Of a stretch of DNA of 64,000 bases, positions 43,689 through 52,540 are shown piece by piece. Where the stretch lies: contig NZ_FTMX01000008.1 of NCBI RefSeq assembly GCF_900156045.1, forward strand, positions 62,001 through 126,000, written 5' to 3'. This DNA comes from Peribacillus simplex. GTDB lineage: Bacteria; Bacillota; Bacilli; Bacillales; DSM-1321. The notes under the pieces are model-generated. The model did not search any database. It saw only the letters and a list, made by a program, of their open reading frames with translations, and was not told the DNA's origin. Every line of letters begins with the position of its first letter. The first letter of the stretch is position 1. A program made the position numbers and the translations under genes.

Positions 43689-44680
43689 CCCTCCTCAGCT
43701 TTTATGTGCATTTCGCTCCTCACCCCGGACAGCTCATTATCTTTTCGCTTTCTTTGCCAATCAAAGAAGGCCCCTGCGATTCCGCGCGGATAAAAGATAA
43801 TGATCACCGTAAGCAATGGCCCGAATATCAACATTCGATATTCTTGAAGGAATTGCAAATTCTGCGAAAGGATTACTAACAATAATGTTCCTACCAACGG
43901 ACCTGAAAGTGTCCCGATTCCACCAACCAATAAATACATCAATAGATCGAACATTATGGCAGTTGAACCGATATCAGGTCCAATGAAACGAATGAATGAA
44001 GCATACAAGGCGCCTGCCAATCCTGCAAAGAATGTGGATAGGACAAATGCGGTTAACTTATTCTTCATTGTGGATATACCAATCGTTTGTGCAAGGTCCT
44101 CGCTGTTCCTGATGGCCATATACGTCCTGCCGGTCAACGAGCGTATAATTCGATACACGATTAAGATCACTGCAAGCAGGAAAATGAGGACTAGATAATA
44201 TTGGGATGCTGCAGTATCGAATGTGATCGGCCCTATATTCCCAGGAGCAGGGATACCTATCAATCCCCTTACCCCCTCTGTAAGTCCCTCCCATTTATCG
44301 ATGACCAGATATATGATGTAACCCACACATAGTGTATAAATCGCGAAAAAGTGTTCCTTTGTCCTCAGCGCGATCAAACCGATCAAAAACCCAATTGTAC
44401 ATGTGATCAAACATGCCGCTATAAGCGCCAGCCAAAAGTTCATTCCCGCTTTTACCGTCAGCAGGCCTAGTGAATATGCTCCAATCGCAAAAAATCCAGC
44501 ATGTGCAAGCGAGAGATATCCAGTATAGCCTGATAATAAATTGATTCCATAAACAGCTATCGCCCAGATGAACGAAAGTGTCAGCATATGGAGATAATAG
44601 TCGTTTTGCGCGATAAAGGGGAATGAAAAAGCAAAGATGATAAGTGCGATAATCACATTTCTTTTCGTTAATATCTTCAC
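43685..44680 (-). CDS. ABC importer permease (LivM-like)
   Basis: A 331-residue inner-membrane permease with about nine hydrophobic segments. G-Y-T-G-Y-L-S-L-A-H-A-G-F-F-A-I-G-A-Y near residue 50 and G-G-I-G-T-L-S-G-P-L-V-G-T near 270 are LivM hallmarks. I prefer GTG 44680, behind GGGGGAGAGG and 1 bp after the end of the LivH-like gene; ATG 44701 would overlap that gene by 20 bp and add a charged leader. Confidence 0.9.
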   Translation of the reverse strand: MKILTKRNVIIALIIFAFSFPFIAQNDYYLHMLTLSFIWAIAVYGINLLSGYTGYLSLAHAGFFAIGAYSLGLLTVKAGMNFWLALIAACLITCTIGFLIGLIALRTKEHFFAIYTLCVGYIIYLVIDKWEGLTEGVRGLIGIPAPGNIGPITFDTAASQYYLVLIFLLAVILIVYRIIRSLTGRTYMAIRNSEDLAQTIGISTMKNKLTAFVLSTFFAGLAGALYASFIRFIGPDIGSTAIMFDLLMYLLVGGIGTLSGPLVGTLLLVILSQNLQFLQEYRMLIFGPLLTVIIIFYPRGIAGAFFDWQRKRKDNELSGVRSEMHIKAEEG

Positions 44681-44681
44681 G

Positions 44682-45545
44682 CTACCTCTCCCCCTTGGCA
44701 AAAAGACCTGTTGGTTTCACGGTTAATATTACGACTAAAAGAATGAATGCAATGATGTCTTTATAATCATTTGAAATATAAGTTGCGCCCAAGCTCTCAC
44801 TGAAACCTAGGATATATCCGCCTACGATTGCCCCCGGGATGCTCCCCATCCCTCCCAAGATGATAATGACGAATGCTTTTAGGATGACTAAATGCCCCAT
44901 GCCTGGAAAAACAAGGTTAATCGGTGATGCAAGGGATGAAGCGATCGCTGCCAATCCACCCGATATCATGAAGGTAAGCATCGCGACTTTATTAATGTTG
45001 ATTCCCACCAATGACGCCCCTTCACGGCTTTGGGACATCGCTATTATCGTTGAACCGGCATAAGTTTTCTTAAGGAAAAGGTAAAGTAAAACCATCACCG
45101 CGATAGCTGACACGATGATCAATAATCGCTGAAGTGTGAATGTCAGGCCCATGATATTGACCACTTGGCCGTATGGAGAGGTCATTGTATGGAAGTCGGC
45201 ACCCCAGACAAATTGGGCAAAAGCTTCAAGAAAAAGGAGAATTCCGATTGCTGCAATCTTATCGTGCAATGGAGGTGCCTCCCTTAACAGGCGGAACACG
45301 AAACGTTCCAAAAGGACTCCCAACAAACCAACAACGATAATGGATACGAACATGGCAATCCAGTAATTGACCCCATATAATGTCATCATTGACAATGTGA
45401 TATATCCACCCAACATATATAGGGCACCGTGGGCAAAGTTCGGGATATGCAAAATTCCATATACTAGCGTCAATCCCAGGGCAACAAGACTATATACGCT
45501 GCCAATCGTCAAACCATTAAAAAGCTGCTGGATCAAAATTTCCAT
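44682..45545 (-). CDS. ABC importer permease (LivH-like)
   Basis: A 287-residue permease with about eight membrane segments; G-L-T-L-V-Y-G-I-L-H-I-P-N-F-A-H-G-A-L-Y near residue 25 and G-G-M-G-S-I-P-G-A-I-V-G-G near 230 are family motifs. First gene of the importer operon, with AAGGAGG before its ATG. The sigma-54 promoter lies 480 bp upstream, leaving an unusually long leader. Confidence 0.92.
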   Translation of the reverse strand: MEILIQQLFNGLTIGSVYSLVALGLTLVYGILHIPNFAHGALYMLGGYITLSMMTLYGVNYWIAMFVSIIVVGLLGVLLERFVFRLLREAPPLHDKIAAIGILLFLEAFAQFVWGADFHTMTSPYGQVVNIMGLTFTLQRLLIIVSAIAVMVLLYLFLKKTYAGSTIIAMSQSREGASLVGININKVAMLTFMISGGLAAIASSLASPINLVFPGMGHLVILKAFVIIILGGMGSIPGAIVGGYILGFSESLGATYISNDYKDIIAFILLVVILTVKPTGLFAKGER

Positions 45546-46025
45546 TTAATTCCTCCTTGAAAATTAATGAACTTCACTTTGCTGCTCATTCCCTGGCCCA
45601 CAATCCTGTCCATATTTTGAAAGCACACATCTGCAACGAGAAACACTTTCACTTATTTCCCCACAGGCTCAACTTCAAGCTTTATTTCCCTATACTCACC
45701 ACCATCAGATATAACTTAGGGTGCAGCGGAAAAAACCGAATTAGTTGTTAGCGCTTTCATTTCTTATGACCACTTAATTCAATTGGATATCATCAAAAAT
45801 CAGCATAGTTTCATATTGACTCTATTCAAGGATTAAGTGGTATGCTGACAAGCAAATGCTGTTATTAGGGATAGCAAATGATTCCATCTTCTCTTTAATA
45901 AAGGCTAACCCCATGGTAATCGTGTGGTTCGTTCACCCCTTTCACCCCGCACCTTCTAGAGGAGGATCATTCCATAGATTAATTTCGTGTTACCTGTTAT
46001 TCCTGTTAGTTATTCCTGTTAATAA
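45546..46025. other. Long untranslated leader of the importer operon
   Basis: Between the sigma-54 promoter and the LivH-like start there are about 470 bp without a convincing minus-strand gene. A consensus cre lies in the middle. The short plus-strand open frames have no ribosome sites. A second promoter or a regulatory RNA cannot be excluded. Confidence 0.45.
45746..45759 (-). promoter_or_regulatory. cre site in the importer leader
   Basis: The minus strand reads TGAAAGCGCTAACA, a full match to the cre consensus, about 270 bp downstream of the sigma-54 promoter. CcpA could act here as a roadblock to transcription. Confidence 0.65.
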
Positions 46026-46042
46026 ATGCAAGTGCCGTGCCA
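46026..46042 (-). promoter_or_regulatory. Sigma-54 (SigL) promoter of the Liv-type operon
   Basis: The minus strand reads TGGCAC-GGCAC-TTGCAT, matching the -24/-12 consensus TGGCAC-R-N3-Y-TTGCW at all fixed positions, with -24 GG at 46041-46040 and -12 GC at 46029-46028. The activator gene lies immediately upstream on the same strand. Confidence 0.85.
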
Positions 46043-46147
46043 AACATTAAATCACCGTCAATAAGACTATTCACCAGTCAATGAATTCATTATTGAATTG
46101 TAAAAATCAAAAGTATCGATTCCATATGGGATGTCCTTCATTCACTA

Positions 46148-46173
46148 TTGACTGAAAAAAATCATTTCTGAAT
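46148..46173. promoter_or_regulatory. Candidate activator-binding UAS for the Liv promoter
   Basis: TTGACT-N8-TCATTT-C-TGAAT begins exactly 120 bp upstream of the -12 GC. The same three blocks, with N7, occur at the same distance before the other sigma-54 promoter at 54191-54207. This is the natural position for an enhancer-binding protein. Confidence 0.6.
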
Positions 46174-46315
46174 CAATGAATAAAGACATAATATGAAAAG
46201 GCTCCAAAAATACCTTCACAACAGCAATCATTTCCTGCAATAGCAGGTAATAAAGCGCGTTATCCCTCAAAAAGTGTAAATATCATTAGAAATTTCAGTC
46301 AAAAAAACAGCATCT

Positions 46316-46352
46316 CCATCGTTGAATAATATCCAACAATGGAGGTGCTGTT
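46316..46352 (-). terminator. Terminator of the sigma-54 activator gene
   Basis: AACAGCATCTCCATCGTTG pairs with its near-complement across a 9-nt loop (two mismatches), followed on the minus strand by TTTTTTT, 15 bp beyond the activator stop. Confidence 0.8.
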
Positions 46353-46366
46353 CTGTTCATGCTTAC

Positions 46367-48064
46367 CTATTCTTTTCCACTGACCTTTAATCGGTATTTT
46401 TTAAGTTTCCTCACTATTGTAGCCTGACTGGAATCAAGGGCTTCCGCGATTTCATATGTAGTTTGGTAGGTTTGAGCCGCTTTCGTCAAGATTTCCTTTT
46501 CGGCCCTTTCCACCGCTTCTTTTAAAGTTAGGGCAGCATTGAGGTTCTGCTGATTCCGGTTTTCCGGCTGATATTCTTCCGGAAGGTCGTTAATCGATAA
46601 TATTTGATTATCCGTCAGCACAACGAGCCTCTCCACTATATTAATCAATTCACGGACATTTCCTGGCCAATCATGTTGATAAAAATATTCCTTCAACCGC
46701 GAATCTATTTCTTTTGAGAATTTATATTGTTCGTTTGCCTTTGTTAAAAATAAGTCAGTCAATGCCAAGATATCCTCTCTTCTTTCCCTTAGAGGAGGAA
46801 TTGTAATCGGAATGACATTCAGCCTGTAAAAGAGGTCTTCGCGAAAATCACCCGATTTGACCATCTCCGATAAATTTCGGTTCGTGGCTGCTATTATCCG
46901 AACATCGATTTTCTTTGGCTTTGTACCTCCGATTCTTTGAATCTCCCTTTCCTGAAGGGCCCGAAGCAGCTTCACTTGAAGTTGCAAGGGAAGCTCACCG
47001 ACTTCATCCAAGAATAAGATCCCACTCTCTGCTAGCTCAAACATCCCTGGTTTGCCTTTTTGATTGGCTCCGGTAAATGCCCCTCCTTCATATCCAAAGA
47101 GCTCGGATTCCAATAAATCAGCGGGAATTGCCCCACAATTTATTTTGATGAAATCCCCTTTTTTAGATCGGATGCTCCGATTATAAATATTACGGGCAAG
47201 GACATCCTTTCCAACACCCGTTTCCCCCAGAATGAGTACGGTCGCATCAATATCCGATATTCTTTCAGCAATCTCATAGATCATTTTCATTTTATCACTG
47301 ACAAATACGACTCCATCCTTGCTTGTTATCTTCCGCAGTTTCTCAATTTCCTGCTTATATTGATTATTCAGCTCATTAACTTTCGTCAACTCATGCATCA
47401 GTTCATTTAAATCAGATAAATCCCTTATATTCGTAACGACTTGCTCTATCTCCCCTTCGGCATTAAAAACGGGACTTCCTGTAATCAATGTTTCCTTTCC
47501 CTCAAAATTATCCTGTACGACCGATACCGTCCGTCTCAGTTTCACTACCTTATGCGTCACCGAAGCATTCAAGATGCCGCGTTTAATTAATTGGTCCACC
47601 GATTTGCCGATATAATACTCTTTTGGTATGCCAGTGATCCGTTCAATGGCCGAATTGGTATAAAGCGTGACTCCATCTTGATCGGTGATGTATATCCCAT
47701 CATAGGAATTTTCGATAATGGCATCCAGTGCTCGATTCAATTTATCCGTTTCATGAGCATCAATCAATAAATCGTCCAAAAATTCTGTTTCACTGCCTAT
47801 ATATAGAATATTGTCAGTATCCATTTGTTTCATTAATAAAAATAAATACCGTTTATCATGCAACCTCGCAGCTGCAAGCCTTTTATTATCGAGAAATTGC
47901 CACTCATCAAATTGTTCAGTTAGTGTATTATTACCATTCTGACTTAACGATTGATTAAAATATATGCCCCAATCCTTTATCCGATTTGCAGAATCCACGA
48001 CTAGTGCAGGAAAGGTCCACTCTTTGAGCAAATTAATCTGAGAATCCTGTTTCACTTGATTCAT
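46367..48064 (-). CDS. Sigma-54-dependent activator (PAS-AAA+-Fis)
   Basis: A 565-residue enhancer-binding protein. An N-terminal sensory part (1-105, no clear family) is followed by a PAS domain (about 107-215). The AAA+ domain has Walker A G-E-T-G-V-G-K-D (280-287), the sigma-54 contact loop G-A-F-T-G-A (328-333) and Walker B I-L-F-L-D-E-V-G (349-356). The C-terminal Fis/TyrR-like HTH (about 520-560) includes D-S-S-Q-A-T-I-V-R-K-L. It makes SigL-RNA polymerase open promoters on sensing an effector. The only two good SigL promoters found here flank it, so it probably controls the importer and the acyl-CoA operon. PAS effector unknown. Confidence 0.92.
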   Translation of the reverse strand: MNQVKQDSQINLLKEWTFPALVVDSANRIKDWGIYFNQSLSQNGNNTLTEQFDEWQFLDNKRLAAARLHDKRYLFLLMKQMDTDNILYIGSETEFLDDLLIDAHETDKLNRALDAIIENSYDGIYITDQDGVTLYTNSAIERITGIPKEYYIGKSVDQLIKRGILNASVTHKVVKLRRTVSVVQDNFEGKETLITGSPVFNAEGEIEQVVTNIRDLSDLNELMHELTKVNELNNQYKQEIEKLRKITSKDGVVFVSDKMKMIYEIAERISDIDATVLILGETGVGKDVLARNIYNRSIRSKKGDFIKINCGAIPADLLESELFGYEGGAFTGANQKGKPGMFELAESGILFLDEVGELPLQLQVKLLRALQEREIQRIGGTKPKKIDVRIIAATNRNLSEMVKSGDFREDLFYRLNVIPITIPPLRERREDILALTDLFLTKANEQYKFSKEIDSRLKEYFYQHDWPGNVRELINIVERLVVLTDNQILSINDLPEEYQPENRNQQNLNAALTLKEAVERAEKEILTKAAQTYQTTYEIAEALDSSQATIVRKLKKYRLKVSGKE

Positions 48065-48161
48065 TACTATTCACCGCCGCAAAAAGAATTCTTTTTAAGT
48101 ACAATTCTGGATAAATTTCGAAACTCCTTTAAAATTGTCGAATTTCGCTCCTAAAAAAAGT

Positions 48162-48486
48162 AGTGATGAAATAATTTTCATCACTACAGACTTTAGACAA
48201 ATTAATAGAAGATCAGTTTGCCTACAGTTTTCTCCATAAAAAAATTCGAGTTGATTTCAGAGATCCACTCCCTTTCCGCCGACTGTCTGCCAAGCCTCAT
48301 CAACGCAAGCGTCTGTGGGGTCTTGGCTAGCCAGTTATTCGGCAGGAGTGTCGCAAATTTCTTCACTCTAGTGAAAGTTTCATAAAACAGTAAAAACCTT
48401 GTTTTAAATTCATCGTTCGGGATGAGTCCATTCCAAACTCCCTTTTGTAGACAAACTGGAAGTGATGAAATAATTTTCATCACTAC
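48162..48486. repeat. 273-bp repeat-like element flanked by 26-bp direct repeats
   Basis: Two identical 26-bp copies (48162-48187 and 48461-48486, each a hairpin with ATGAAA/TTTCAT arms) flank 273 bp with no real gene. On the minus strand the interior contains CGACACTCCTGC, AAGACCCCACAG, GATGAGGCTTGG and CGGAAAGGGAGT, the pattern of a palindromic intergenic repeat that I recall from many Bacillaceae genomes, here diverged. The distal 26-bp copy is followed by TTTTTTT and looks like the true terminator of the acyl-CoA operon, so the element appears inserted at, or to have duplicated, that terminator. A 93-codon open frame across it is not a credible protein. Confidence 0.6.
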
Positions 48487-48492
48487 TTGCCC

Positions 48493-48894
48493 TCAGTAAG
48501 TCTTAAAAATAACTTCTCCACTGATCGCTTCCTTACCTGACTGGTTAGTGGCCGCTACATTGAAAAAAAATCTATTCCCATTTTTTTCTTTTAGATCCGC
48601 ATGAAGAGTTATGACATCATTCAAGAAAACCATTCCTTTGAAGCGAATCTTGTATTCTTCGATAAATCCAGTTTCATAAAGATTACTGAAAAGCTTTGCG
48701 AGGTTTCCCATCGTCCACATTCCATGTGCGATGATACCGGGAAGACCAGCATTTTTTGCTTCCTCATCAATCGTATGAATGGGATTGAAATCACCTGATG
48801 CGCCGGCATATTTAATGAGGTCCATTCGCGTTACAGGCGGAAGCTCGATTGAATGTAACGAGTCACCAATATGAAGTTCGGTTAATGTCGTCAC
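48493..48894 (-). CDS. MaoC-like enoyl-CoA hydratase/dehydratase
   Basis: A 133-residue single hot-dog protein. The hydratase 2 motif A-G-A-S-G-D-F-N-P-I-H-T-I-D-E-E-A-K carries the catalytic Asp and His (about residues 35-40), followed by G-I-I-A-H-G-M. It adds water to a 2-enoyl-CoA. It overlaps the FAS1-type dehydratase gene by 4 bp, and the two probably form a heterodimer like other paired short MaoC proteins in steroid or branched-acid breakdown. Last gene of the operon. Confidence 0.9.
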   Translation of the reverse strand: MTTLTELHIGDSLHSIELPPVTRMDLIKYAGASGDFNPIHTIDEEAKNAGLPGIIAHGMWTMGNLAKLFSNLYETGFIEEYKIRFKGMVFLNDVITLHADLKEKNGNRFFFNVAATNQSGKEAISGEVIFKTY

Positions 48895-49343
48895 TTACTC
48901 ATCACCATCCTTCTGATCGTTTCATTTAAAATGACAAGCTGTTCAGCAGTGAAGACAATTTCCCCATTTGCATCCATCCCATAGTTTTTAAAGGCTAGAA
49001 ATCCCATTTCCCCTTGTTTCCCTTTTTTCTCATAATAGTCTTTCACTTCCGTATAACAAGTGATTTCTTCCCCTACCATCAGCGGCCTGTTATAGCGATA
49101 TATCTGCTCACCATGAATCAATCCTTTATTCGGGAGATTTAAACTTTCGATCGTCCCAAAATCAAACACCCTTGGGAAAGTTGGTGGAGCTATATTCGTT
49201 CCGTACCTTGATTGCCTGCCAATTTCTTCTTCAATGAAAATCGGGTGGGGATCACCAATCGATAATGCGAATTTCTTAACGGCTCCCCGTTCAACTATAT
49301 TTTTAACGGGGGTGGATCGTTTTCCAATACTTTCGTTGAACAT
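48891..49343 (-). CDS. MaoC-like N-terminal (FAS1-type dehydratase) protein
   Basis: A 150-residue hot-dog protein of the MaoC N-terminal/FAS1-like dehydratase type: F-A-L-S-I-G-D-P-H-P-I-F near residue 27, A-P-P-T-F-P-R-V-F and G-L-I-H-G-E-Q-I-Y-R-Y-N-R-P. It usually lacks the catalytic Asp/His pair and partners with an active MaoC subunit, here the overlapping next gene. Together they would hydrate an enoyl-CoA made by the acyl-CoA dehydrogenases upstream. Confidence 0.88.
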   Translation of the reverse strand: MFNESIGKRSTPVKNIVERGAVKKFALSIGDPHPIFIEEEIGRQSRYGTNIAPPTFPRVFDFGTIESLNLPNKGLIHGEQIYRYNRPLMVGEEITCYTEVKDYYEKKGKQGEMGFLAFKNYGMDANGEIVFTAEQLVILNETIRRMVMSK

Positions 49344-49361
49344 AACATCCCGCCTTTTCCC

Positions 49362-50126
49362 TTAATTTTTTGGACCGCCCGCAACATATAAAACCTGTCC
49401 ACTAATGAATGAGGAGGCTTCATCGGCAAAGAATGCAACAGCATGCGCGATATCACTTGGCAAACCGCTTCTTGCAACCGGAATACTGTTTGCCCTATCC
49501 TGGATGAATTGCTCAAAACTCACACCAACCCGTCTAGCTGTTTCTTTCGTCATTTCGGTTTCGATAAAACCTGGTGCGACCGAATTAGCCGTTATCCCGT
49601 ATTTGCCAAGCTCAATCGCCAGTGTTTTTGTTAACCCCTGAAGCCCGGCTTTAGCAGCTGAATAATTAGCTTGACCGCGGTTCCCTAAGGCCGAAGTGGA
49701 TGATATATTGATGATTCTTCCGTATTTATTCGCAACCATATGCTTCTGGGCGGCACGTACTGCATTGAAAGTACCTTTTAAATGCACATCCATTACCGTC
49801 TGCCAATCTGAATCGGTCATTTTGAAAAGTAGATTATCTCGGATGACCCCAGCATTATTCACGAGAATATCAAGCGATCCGAATGTATCGGTTATTTCTT
49901 TTATGGATGCTTCCACCTCTTCGGAATTGACCACATTGGCCACTTTGGTAAAAATGGTATAACCCTTATCCCTTAATTCATTTCCTGTGGATGTCAAAAC
50001 CTCTTCGTTGATATCAATAATCGCCACGTTTGCGCCTTCACTGGCAAATAGTTCGACGATCGCCCGGCCAATTCCCCTGCTTCCACCTGTAACTAAAGCC
50101 GTTTTCCCTGAAAATCTCCCTGTCAT
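49362..50126 (-). CDS. SDR, 3-hydroxyacyl-CoA/3-oxoacyl (FabG-like) dehydrogenase
   Basis: A 254-residue classical SDR: T-G-G-S-R-G-I-G (about residue 12), N-N-A-G-V (about 90), S-S-T-S-A-L with the catalytic Ser, Y-S-A-A-K with Tyr and Lys. It resembles FabG and 3-hydroxyacyl-CoA dehydrogenases. In this operon it would oxidise the hydroxyacyl-CoA produced by the MaoC pair. ATG 50126 is 8 nt after GGAGG, better than the TTG at 50141. Confidence 0.88.
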   Translation of the reverse strand: MTGRFSGKTALVTGGSRGIGRAIVELFASEGANVAIIDINEEVLTSTGNELRDKGYTIFTKVANVVNSEEVEASIKEITDTFGSLDILVNNAGVIRDNLLFKMTDSDWQTVMDVHLKGTFNAVRAAQKHMVANKYGRIINISSTSALGNRGQANYSAAKAGLQGLTKTLAIELGKYGITANSVAPGFIETEMTKETARRVGVSFEQFIQDRANSIPVARSGLPSDIAHAVAFFADEASSFISGQVLYVAGGPKN

Positions 50127-50145
50127 AATCGTTTCCTCCAATCTA

Positions 50146-51321
50146 TTATAAGAATTGTCCTAACTTCACATGCCCCTTAATCAAATTTCGGGAAATGATC
50201 ATACGCTGTATTTCATCCGTACCATCATAAATCCTCCAAAGCCTAGCCTCGCGGTACCAACGCTCGATGGGAAGCTCCTTCGTATAGCCCATGCCTCCGT
50301 GTATCTGCAATACACGATCAACGACCCGATTCCCCATATTGGCACCATAAAGTTTAGCCATTGAAGCTAAATGGCGATTGTCTTCTCCGTTATCAAGTGT
50401 AAAAGCCGCATTCAATACAAGCCATCTTGCAGCATCGATCTCTACGGCCGAATCAGCTATCTGCCATTGAATGGCCTGGCGCTCCGCGATCGGTTTACCG
50501 AATGTGACTCGTTCTTTCGCGTAATCTATAGCCATTTGCAGCAATCTTTCTGCAGAACCGACAGCGCGTGCGCCCACGATCCATCTTGCAAACCCAATCC
50601 ATTCCAGGCCTAGTTTATAACCTCCATGCACTTCCCCTAAGATGTTTTCTTCGGGTACCCTGACATTATCAAAAACTAAACCGGCCGGTCCCCATTCTCC
50701 CATTGTATTGATATACTCTGATCTCCATCCCATATCACGGTCAACAATGAAACAGGTTACCCCTTCCGTTCCGGTTGCTTGATGACGTTCTTTGTCGGTT
50801 ACAGCAATGACCATGACGAAATCGGCATCATTTCCTCCGGTAATGAAAGTTTTTTCACCGTTAAGCACCCATTCGTTCCCTTCTTTTACTGCCGTCATTT
50901 TAATATTTCGCGTATCGGACCCAGCCCCCGGCTCCGTCATGGCAAAACAGGACTTTTTCTCACCGTTAATCGTAGGGATAAGATATTTCTGTTTCTGTTC
51001 TTCATTTGCATAATAAAGTATGTTATCAGCCGAACCTCCAAAGCTGAATGGTACAAACGTTTTTGATACTTCCATCAAGACAATTGCCATCATAAGCTGT
51101 CCTAGGTCTGCCCCGCCATATTCCTCCGGGGTATTGATGCCCCAAAAACCAGCCTTTTTTGCTTTTTCCTGTAATTCTTTCAATGTCCCCTCTGGTAAAC
51201 TAGGTTTTCCTACCATTTCATTGCGAAGCACTTCATTTTCCAAGGGAATCAATTCATTTTCCACGAACTTGCGTATTGTTTTTTGTACCATTTTTTGTTC
51301 ATCCGATAGTCGTAAATCCAT
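50146..51321 (-). CDS. Acyl-CoA dehydrogenase 1
   Basis: A 391-residue FAD enzyme of the acyl-CoA dehydrogenase family. C-F-A-M-T-E-P-G-A-G-S-D (about residue 125) binds FAD, and the C-terminal I-H-G-G-M-G-Y-T-K-E-L-P-I-E-R-W-Y and Y-D-G-T-D-E-I-Q-R are signatures; the catalytic base is probably Asp in YDGTDE, where many family members have Glu (Y-E-G-T). It introduces an alpha,beta double bond. ATG 51321 follows GGAGGGG; the extra upstream codons show no similarity. Confidence 0.9.
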   Translation of the reverse strand: MDLRLSDEQKMVQKTIRKFVENELIPLENEVLRNEMVGKPSLPEGTLKELQEKAKKAGFWGINTPEEYGGADLGQLMMAIVLMEVSKTFVPFSFGGSADNILYYANEEQKQKYLIPTINGEKKSCFAMTEPGAGSDTRNIKMTAVKEGNEWVLNGEKTFITGGNDADFVMVIAVTDKERHQATGTEGVTCFIVDRDMGWRSEYINTMGEWGPAGLVFDNVRVPEENILGEVHGGYKLGLEWIGFARWIVGARAVGSAERLLQMAIDYAKERVTFGKPIAERQAIQWQIADSAVEIDAARWLVLNAAFTLDNGEDNRHLASMAKLYGANMGNRVVDRVLQIHGGMGYTKELPIERWYREARLWRIYDGTDEIQRMIISRNLIKGHVKLGQFL

Positions 51322-51347
51322 CTTAACCCCTCCGCTTTCCAATTAGA

Positions 51348-52499
51348 CTAGTTTTGATATTTTCTCTTCAATTGTCCGGTAATGATATTTTTTTGGATTT
51401 CGGACGTGCCTTCATATATTCTGGTGATTCGGGCATCCCGATAGAAACGTTCAACCGGATAATCCTTCATGTATCCCATTCCGCCATGAATCTGAACGGC
51501 CTTATCAGCGACACGATTATATACTTCCGAACCATACAACTTAAGCATTGCCGCTTCTTTAATGATTTTTTCTTTCTGATCGACCATCCATGCAACCCGG
51601 TATGTGAATGAGCGAAGTGCCTCTATTTCCATTGCCATCTCGGCAATCATATGGGATACGGCCTGATGATCAATGATCGGGACATGGAATTGTTCACGTT
51701 CTATGGCATATTTAGTAGATAGGTCGAGCAGGTATTGACAGGACCCCAAATTACGGGCAGCAAGGCCTGCGCGGCCATTTGCAAGAATCTTCAATGCATT
51801 TACATACCCTTGGCCAACATCTCCCAGTACATTTTCGGCAGGAACCTCGCAATCTTCAAAAACCAATTCGGCCGAATGTGAGCCTCGAAGACCCATCTTC
51901 CTTTCCAGGCTACCAACTCTAAAACCCGGAAAATCCTTTTCTACTATGAATGAGGTGATTCCTTTCGCCCCTTTATCTTTGTCCGTTACGGCCATAACTG
52001 TAAAAATATCTGCTACATCTGCATTCGTTATATAATGCTTGGTCCCATTTAGAATATATTTATCGCCATTTTTGACTGCCGTCATTTTGAGATTCGTTGC
52101 ATGGGACCCAGCTGCAGGCTCAGTTAAAGCAAAAGCGCCAATTCTATTACCGCTTGCCATATCTGGTAGATACTTTTCCTTTTGCATTTCGTTGCCCATT
52201 TCAACTATCCCTACCGTCCCTATACCGGTGTGGGCCCCAATCAGAGTGGTATATCCATTATGGGTTTTGCCGATTTCCTCATATAAAGCACATTTTCCCA
52301 CCATCCCGATACCAAGCCCGCCATACCTTTCCGGGATACTAAGTCCGAATAGCCCGATTTCCTTCGATAAATTTATTATGGATTCCGGGATATGATCTTC
52401 ATCCTCTATCTGCATGGAAAATGGATCGATTTGCTCTTCGATAAACTGGCGTATATTTTCTTTTAATAGCAAGATGTCTTCATCTAAGCGAAAGTCCAT
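51348..52499 (-). CDS. Acyl-CoA dehydrogenase 2
   Basis: A 383-residue acyl-CoA dehydrogenase with A-F-A-L-T-E-P-A-A-G-S-H (about 125), I-H-G-G-M-G-Y-M-K-D-Y-P-V-E-R-F-Y and I-Y-E-G-T-S-E-I-Q-K, which holds the catalytic Glu. It differs from the next gene's protein, so the pathway either has two dehydrogenation steps or two substrates, or the two act as a heteromer. ATG 52499 is 7 nt after GGGG. A cre site lies just upstream. Confidence 0.9.
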   Translation of the reverse strand: MDFRLDEDILLLKENIRQFIEEQIDPFSMQIEDEDHIPESIINLSKEIGLFGLSIPERYGGLGIGMVGKCALYEEIGKTHNGYTTLIGAHTGIGTVGIVEMGNEMQKEKYLPDMASGNRIGAFALTEPAAGSHATNLKMTAVKNGDKYILNGTKHYITNADVADIFTVMAVTDKDKGAKGITSFIVEKDFPGFRVGSLERKMGLRGSHSAELVFEDCEVPAENVLGDVGQGYVNALKILANGRAGLAARNLGSCQYLLDLSTKYAIEREQFHVPIIDHQAVSHMIAEMAMEIEALRSFTYRVAWMVDQKEKIIKEAAMLKLYGSEVYNRVADKAVQIHGGMGYMKDYPVERFYRDARITRIYEGTSEIQKNIITGQLKRKYQN

Positions 52500-52526
52500 T
52501 TGCATTCCCCTTTATCTGCGAATTAT

Positions 52527-52540
52527 TGTTAACGCTTTCA
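52527..52540 (-). promoter_or_regulatory. cre site inside the acyl-CoA operon
   Basis: The minus strand reads TGAAAGCGTTAACA, a full match to the cre consensus. It overlaps the last codon of the CoA ligase gene and precedes the first acyl-CoA dehydrogenase gene by 28 bp, suiting a CcpA roadblock. Confidence 0.65.

Noticed and set aside
45590-45665. A second sigma-54-like site closer to the LivH-like gene
   Set aside because: GG and GC elements were found but at wrong spacing on both strands; only the 46026-46042 site fits.
48202-48483. Minus-strand 93-codon open frame after the MaoC gene
   Set aside because: It lies entirely within the repeat-like element and its 26-bp direct repeat, and its sequence has no protein-like pattern.
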